A stretch of DNA of 64,000 bases from Chimonanthus salicifolius (Eukaryota > Streptophyta > Magnoliopsida > Laurales > Calycanthaceae), in contig CM023534.1 of assembly GCA_013350335.1 (NCBI GenBank), forward strand, positions 14,106,302 through 14,170,301, given 5' to 3'. Made by a program: the position numbers and the translations under genes. Below, piece by piece: positions 58,736 through 64,000 of this stretch. Below the pieces are notes generated by a model, which searched no databases, was not told where the DNA came from, and worked only from the letters and a program-made list of their open reading frames with translations. Every line of letters begins with the position of its first letter. The stretch's first letter is position 1.

Positions 58736-59367
58736 TACATTGGGGGAGAAAGAGGATTGGTGTTGGTGGTAAAGTGCTGGAAGTGTTGCTGCTACTGATT
58801 GCGAAGTGTTATAGTATGCAAGTATAACACAGTGTAGACTGAATGTTATAGAATGCAAATTACAAGTTCCAGGTCGCAGTGTAGCAAATTGCATGGTGTT
58901 GGCACTTGCTGCTGATGTGGGGTAATGATGGCTTATGAGCATAAATAAGCAATTGAACAATCATAAATAAAGATGATAGCAGTAAATAACCACCCATACC
59001 ATATAATCAGCCAACAATAGACAAGTCGCCTGAGAATTTATACCTGACGAAATATACTGCTAATAATAGGCTTGCAATCAATTATATCACAAGGGCAGCA
59101 GCAAACAGTGAAAGAAAAAAAAAAAAACAAAGGAGCTGGCATGATAGAATGACAATGTCAACACTGCAGTGATCTAAATTACATGGAGAACTTGAAGAAT
59201 TCTCTTATATGACACGAGTGGTTCAATCCAGCCCAAATGAGTCTGGGTAGCCAACGTTGCATAAGCATTCAAATATTGCCAACTAAAATGTCATGTGTTC
59301 AAGAGTAAGAAACCTGCAACTCATGTATTTGTCGTTCTTCTCTTGCATGAATGTAGGCACCTAAAAA

Positions 59368-59421
59368 TCAGTCCCTCGATGAACCACTGGTACTTGCAGA
59401 AGGCCTTTTTCCAGTGTACCT
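59368..59421 (-). CDS. Candidate terminal exon of an unidentified minus-strand gene
   Basis: On the minus strand, TTTTTTTATGGCAG is a good acceptor. It is followed by 17 codons, RYTGKRPSASTSGSSRD, and TGA, then AT-rich sequence like a 3' UTR. A Ser/Lys-rich tail of this kind is common at protein ends. Upstream exons would lie beyond 59430 and possibly beyond the gypsy insertion and the window. The family is not recognised. Confidence 0.3.
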   Translation of the reverse strand, partial: RYTGKRPSASTSGSSRD

Positions 59422-60964
59422 CTGCCATAAAAAAGGTAAAAATTTGAATTAGCAATTCACATCGCTTAACTGTCATAATTCAACACATCAGTCCAATATT
59501 CTCTTCTAAAGAACTGCAAAAATGATCAATTATCAGAAATGATCCAGCATTTCTAGTGGTGTGCATGTCACCCTATGATGCCCAGACACAACATGGGTAC
59601 GGTAAGGACATGCCAACAATAAGGTAGGGACATGAATTTTACACATATAATTAAGCATCCAACATGTGCACCATAAGAGGGTAATAGAGGAATGCAAATA
59701 GGCTATGAGAATAGCCATGGATAATCAAATGACAAATGGACTCTTCATAGGACCAATAAAGGAAATCATATTGGGAATGTAGAACTGCCCTCGAGTAATT
59801 TAAGTTGGGTTCTCGAGATTGCAGAAGATTAATTGAGAGCTCAGTCTGCTTGCAGTCATGTGGTCGCTTCAGAATGAGCATAATGAAAAGGCAATCTAGG
59901 GTACTGTTTCTACAAGACACTAGGCTAAGTTCAGGCTAACTTTAAGGTCATCAATTGGGATAAACCAATGAAAGTATGAGGGATCCATATGTCAGACCTC
60001 AATAGAATGTCAAGGTCGATGCTCAAAAAGGTCTAGAGAAACTTTGTTCAGAATTCATTACAAAATACAGAGGGGGTGAGTGGAAACAATGAGATAGAAA
60101 AAGAGATTTGTCGCAAACAGGGGTCCCATCTCTCTATTCATCCAAAACATAATATCCGAAGGTAACGTCAAACCAAAGCAAAATAATATCTAAGTCATTA
60201 CAATCCCAAAGCGCAATTAACTCAAACACACTGTCCAAACCTAAAACTTAAAAATAAGCAATGAGCTGCCCAAGCTCCAAAGTTTGGCTCCTTTCGCGTC
60301 CCTCGTCCGTTCCGTTCCCTGTATCATCATCTAAGGTAGAAGTAGGGCGTTAGTCAACGCGCCCAGTAGGAATTCCAAGTAGGGTTATACACATAGGATT
60401 AGTATAAAGCCAAGATACAAAACATCATACCGTACTTGTAAAACATAATACCTAAAAACAGAGCATGATAATAGAGATCATAATCATGCTGATAAAGCCA
60501 AAACAGTGCATGATACTGATGACAAAATCATGCCAATGTAATGCCATGTCATGGGGTCATATGCCAATGATCACCACCCATCAATCATATCACAATCACA
60601 TAGTATCCTCTTGATGTTCAAGCCACATCAAGGTATTATCATAACTCCGGTTACATTTCAAACACAGTATATCTCTCCCCACGAATGCCTTATCGGTCCC
60701 ACCGAACGGAGCGTGGACTCCGGTTACAATTCAATCATACATCCATTGGAATCAGTGTGGATTCCTCCCTACAGTTGTTTATCGGAAATCCGAATGGAGC
60801 ATAGACTCCCCTCCTTTGATCTCTCCCATGCCATGCATGAGATGCAAGTGCAAACATGCTATCTAATAATAAATATTATAGCATTAAAATCCCATAGTTG
60901 AAACATAGTACTTTGATACCAAATATCCTCCATGGGGTTTAATCATACACTTAGGTCCATGAAA

Positions 60965-61550
60965 AGTCCCTCATGGGGTTCGGCCATACAACATGGCCGA
61001 ACCCATGATTCTTTATTTTTTATCATCTCTCATCTTAGACATCTTTTCATAGTTAATCACTTAGTTCATTTACACATACTTAGATCTCACAAAAATGATT
61101 CATGGGGTTCGTCCATACAACATGGCCGAACCCATGGTTCTTCATCTCCATTTATTTCTTAGCCATGGTTCATCATGAAAAATGTATTAAAATCCATAAA
61201 CATCCTTCCATCATTTAGAACCCATTTAAAATCACCAACCTTCTTCCATGGGGTTCGGCCATACAACATGGCCGAACCCTATGGTTCTTCATTTCCTCTT
61301 AAAATTTATTTCCTTATTCTTTAAAAACACTTTAAACATCATCCATATTTCTTCATTCCATCCCTTGGTTGTTGGTTCTCAACACCTACCCATTCCTTGA
61401 ATGGATACCGACTCTTTGATCATTTATTCCAAAACATATTCCATCTTCAAATGGATATCCACCTTCATGGCTTGCAACGGTTTAGCCAATCCTACCCATC
61501 AAATATGGGACCCCATGGTTTCGGCCATTCCATAGCCGAAATCATGTTTC
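60965..61550. repeat. Four spaced hairpins, CATGGGGTTCGGCCAT / ATGGCCGAACCCATG
   Basis: Copies lie at about 60973-61008, 61101-61137, 61246-61284 and 61511-61546. Each is a stem of about 14 bp with a loop of about 5 bases (ACAAC). The second has one G-to-T change in the stem, and the fourth has matched changes on both sides (TTTCGGCC / AGCCGAAA). Confidence 0.75.
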
Positions 61551-61687
61551 CCTTAGCTTCTTTTAACCATTAAACCCTCGTTAAGCATTACATACCTTTC
61601 CCGCGTCTCCTCCGTTTCTTTGGGTCTGATTTTGCTCCTCCGTCCTTCTCCTTCTTAGTCCTTGTTCCTCTTTCAAATCTAGAGCAA

Positions 61688-61689
<2 letters not shown>

Positions 61690-61738
<49 letters not shown>
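61690..61738 (+). repeat. (GA)n microsatellite
   Basis: About 24 GA units. Confidence 0.95.
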
Positions 61739-61741
<3 letters not shown>

Positions 61742-62130
61742 AACCTCCTTGTCCTTCAATGGAGCATTCGGCCAAGGTGTTGATTGAGAGGGAGAAAATA
61801 AGATGAAAAACTCCTAATGGAGGGTTCGGCCAAAGAGGTCTCTTTGAAATCAACCCCCAAACTCCTTCCTTTCTTTGTTAATTCCTCTCTTTCCTTGATG
61901 CTTTGCTGGCCCTCTAAGAGTTAAGACCAAATGTGGGAGAGAGAGACAAGAATCGGCTAAGTGTAGTTTGAGAGAGGGAGATGGGAGTGGAGATGAGATT
62001 TCTTTTGCTCAAGAGGGAGGGAGAGGATGAGATGAAACCTCTCTCTTTTCTCTCCAAGAGAGGATCGGCCAAGGGTGGTGTGAGCTCTTTGAAATCTGCC
62101 CAACACTCTCTCCACCATCCTTATTAAGGC

Positions 62131-63020
62131 GTGGTCTTTCCCATGTGTCCCATCCAAGGAGACACATGGCTTACACTTGGGGCTTGTCTTTCACATGGCT
62201 TACACTTGTCCCTTGGTCAACCAAGAATATGCATGGCTTACAACTGGGGCTTTGTCTTTCCCATGTGTCCCAACCAAGGAGACACATGGCTTACACTTGA
62301 GACTTGTCTTTCATATGGCTTACACTTGTCCCTTGGTCAACCAAGAATATGCATGGCTTACACTTGGGGCTTTGTCTTTCCCATGTGTCCCATCCAAGGA
62401 GACACATGCCTTACACTCGAGGCTTGTCTTTCACATGGCTTACACTTGTCCCTTGGTCAACCAAGAATATGCATGGTTTACACTTGTCCCTTGGTCAACC
62501 AAGAATATGCATGGCTTACACTTGGGGCTTTGTCTTTCCCATGTGTCCCAACTAAGGAGACACATGGCTTACACTTGAAGCTTGTCTTTCACATGGCTTA
62601 CACTTGTCCCTTGGTCAAACAAGAAGGTGCATGGCTTACACTTGCGGCTTTGTCTTTCCCATGTGTCTCATCCAAGGAGACACATGGCTTACACTTGGGG
62701 TTTGTCTTTCACATGGCTTACACTTGGGGCATGTCTTTCACATGGCTTACACTTGTCCCTTGGTCAAACAAGAAGGTGCATGGCTTACACTTGGGGCTTT
62801 GTCTTTCCCATGTGTCCCATCCAAGGAGACACATGGCTTACACTTGGGGCTTGTCTTTCACATGGCTTACACTTGTCCCTTGGTCAACCAAGAATATGCA
62901 TGGCTTACACTTGGGCTTTGTCTTTCCCATGTGTCCCAACCAAGGAGACACATGGCTTACCTTGGGGCTTGTCTTCCGCATGGCTTACACTTGTCCTTTG
63001 GTCAACCAAGAATATGCATG
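62131..63020 (+). repeat. Minisatellite, 120-bp unit, about seven copies
   Basis: CCATGTGTCCCA.CCAAGG recurs at 62141, 62261 and 62381 (period exactly 120), then at about 62539, 62657, 62811 and 62930. Units contain the sub-repeat ATGGCTTACACTTG two to four times and CCCTTGGTCAACCAAG, itself self-complementary. Longer units come from extra sub-repeats. Because 120 is divisible by three and the unit lacks stops, long frames (up to 333 codons) stay open in several registers; I do not regard them as genes. Confidence 0.9.
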
Positions 63021-63409
63021 TACATTAAATCATTTGCCACCTCACTTGATGAGGTGGATTTGGGTCCCACTTGTCCATGTCACTCACATGCCACCTCACT
63101 TGATGAGGTGGATCCCATGTCTTGGGTCTTAATTGGGTACATGACCCAATTAAATCAATTCCTTACCCATTTACCTTAAACATCAATTCATCTTGACCCA
63201 TTGGGTCCCAATTGGGTATTTGACCCAATTAACGACATTTACCCAATTAATTAGAATCAAACTCTATCCATGATCCGTTGGATCCTAATTGGGTCATTGC
63301 CCCAATTCTTACCCATCTATAAATCTCAAATTTAATAATTAAAATGGATAATACCTAATATAATAATGTATTTGAAAACCCGATGTTATAATATTACCCT
63401 CTTTTGAAA

Positions 63410-64000
63410 TTTTCGTCTCGAAAATCGAGCGAAGTAGGGTTTCAAACAACTATACAAAAAGCTCAGGGTGAGCTGCTCTCATTTCTGATTCATGTTCCTA
63501 GGTGGCTTCCTCATTACCATGTTGATCCTATACCACCTTGACGAACTGAATGGCCCGGTTCCGTAACACCCTTTGTTCTATCCCGATCACTCTGACTGGC
63601 CTTTCAACATAAATCACATCACTTTGCATATCAACATCTTGTACATTCAGCACGTGCGAAGGATCAGGATTGTATTTCCTCAACATAGAAACATTGAATA
63701 CATCGTGCAAAGATGACAACTGTGGAGGAAGTGTCAATTGATAAGCCACTTCCCCCACCCTCTTTTGGATTGGGAACGGTCTCACAAATCTAGGTGACAA
63801 CTTCCCTTTCTTTCCAAATCTCATATGTCCCTTTCGTGGCAAGACATTTAAAAATACTAAGTCTCCCACTTCAAACTCAAGAAATCTCCTTCTGATCAAA
63901 TAGATATTTCAAACTTTTGTGATCTGAAAATACCTTAAACTTCTCGCTATAGAGATAGTGTCTCCAGCTTTTGAGAGCGAAGACCACTGCGGCTAATTCC
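63410..64000 (-). pseudogene. Ty3/gypsy polyprotein end: RNase H joined to integrase C-terminus, integrase core deleted
   Basis: From 64000 on the minus strand: [20 protein letters not shown], then [18 protein letters not shown], the RNase H domain of gypsy elements. It passes directly into [56 protein letters not shown] and SMLRKY, the integrase C-terminal region, and ends RVLRNRAIQFVKVV and a short tail. The zinc finger and DDE core that should lie between are missing, and the frame changes at the join. The rest of the element lies beyond the window. Confidence 0.85.

Larger units (their letters stand above)
60000..63390 (-). repeat. Probable long 3' LTR of the Ty3/gypsy element (lower boundary unresolved)
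   Basis: The upper boundary, near 63390, follows the polypurine-like AAAAGAGGGTAATAT (minus strand) just past the end of the polyprotein. Toward lower coordinates comes continuous non-coding sequence: ACCCAATT words, a minisatellite (62131-63020), a GA run, four hairpins built on GGTTCGGCC, and CT/GA-rich parts. Without the other LTR the lower end cannot be placed; 60.0 kb is a guess. Confidence 0.4.

Noticed and set aside
60973..61546. CRISPR-like array from regularly repeated palindromes
   Set aside because: Only four copies, spacings unequal (128-265 bases), in a plant retrotransposon LTR; no cas genes.
62131..63179. Open frames of 333, 191, 148 and 133 codons
   Set aside because: All come from the stop-free 120-bp minisatellite and are open in several registers at once; composition is that of the repeat.

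Overview
This window is nuclear DNA of a flowering plant. The evidence is an intron-rich gene for a plastid ADP-glucose pyrophosphorylase large subunit, an angiosperm TIR-NB-ARC-TPR gene, GT-AG introns of up to 4.7 kb, and L1-type LINEs, Ty1/copia, Ty3/gypsy, TRIM, hAT and SINE remnants. Intron-resident LINEs and AT-rich spacers would suit a woody, early-diverging angiosperm (magnoliid or basal eudicot), but that is a guess.

Layout. 1-6.2 kb holds a 5'-truncated LINE (minus), a hAT-type BED-finger remnant with a triplicated segment, and a second LINE fragment. 6.23-10.41 kb (plus) is the C-terminal half of an AGPase large subunit in six exons; no upstream exons were found in the window. 10.4-16.5 kb is intergenic. 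16.58-16.99 kb is a one-exon gene for a 137-aa plant protein of unknown role, flanked by an inverted pair of related repeats. 18-32 kb is transposon-rich, with GGGTC-rich elements, a long fold-back, a LINE and a deleted copia element. 32.62-35.70 kb (minus) is an intact TIR-NB-ARC-TPR gene of the XTNX/TNP type. 36-42.8 kb holds MITEs, a TRIM and a palindrome-rich 1.4-kb element. 43.88-53.59 kb (plus) is an 11-exon RFC3-like AAA+ clamp-loader-type gene with a one-base frameshift near its start. 53.6-60 kb is AT-rich with palindrome elements and unassigned exon-like pieces on the minus strand. 60-64 kb is the 3' end of a Ty3/gypsy element (minus) whose LTR contains a 120-bp minisatellite.

The genes are unrelated in function: starch synthesis, innate-immunity-type signalling, and a clamp-loader-like ATPase. 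They do not form a cluster.

The most interesting signal is a set of short, apparently non-autonomous mobile elements built from palindromic or self-complementary motifs. One family is built on TATCGGCCGATA and another on GGGTC/GACCC. They share ends of the type AGGG(G/T)(T)...AAA, and several copies are flanked by about 10-bp target-site duplications, two of them perfect. Some long copies carry unrelated internal sequence. This fits Mutator-like (MULE/Pack-MULE) behaviour, but no transposase is visible here. All coordinates and splice sites were read by eye.
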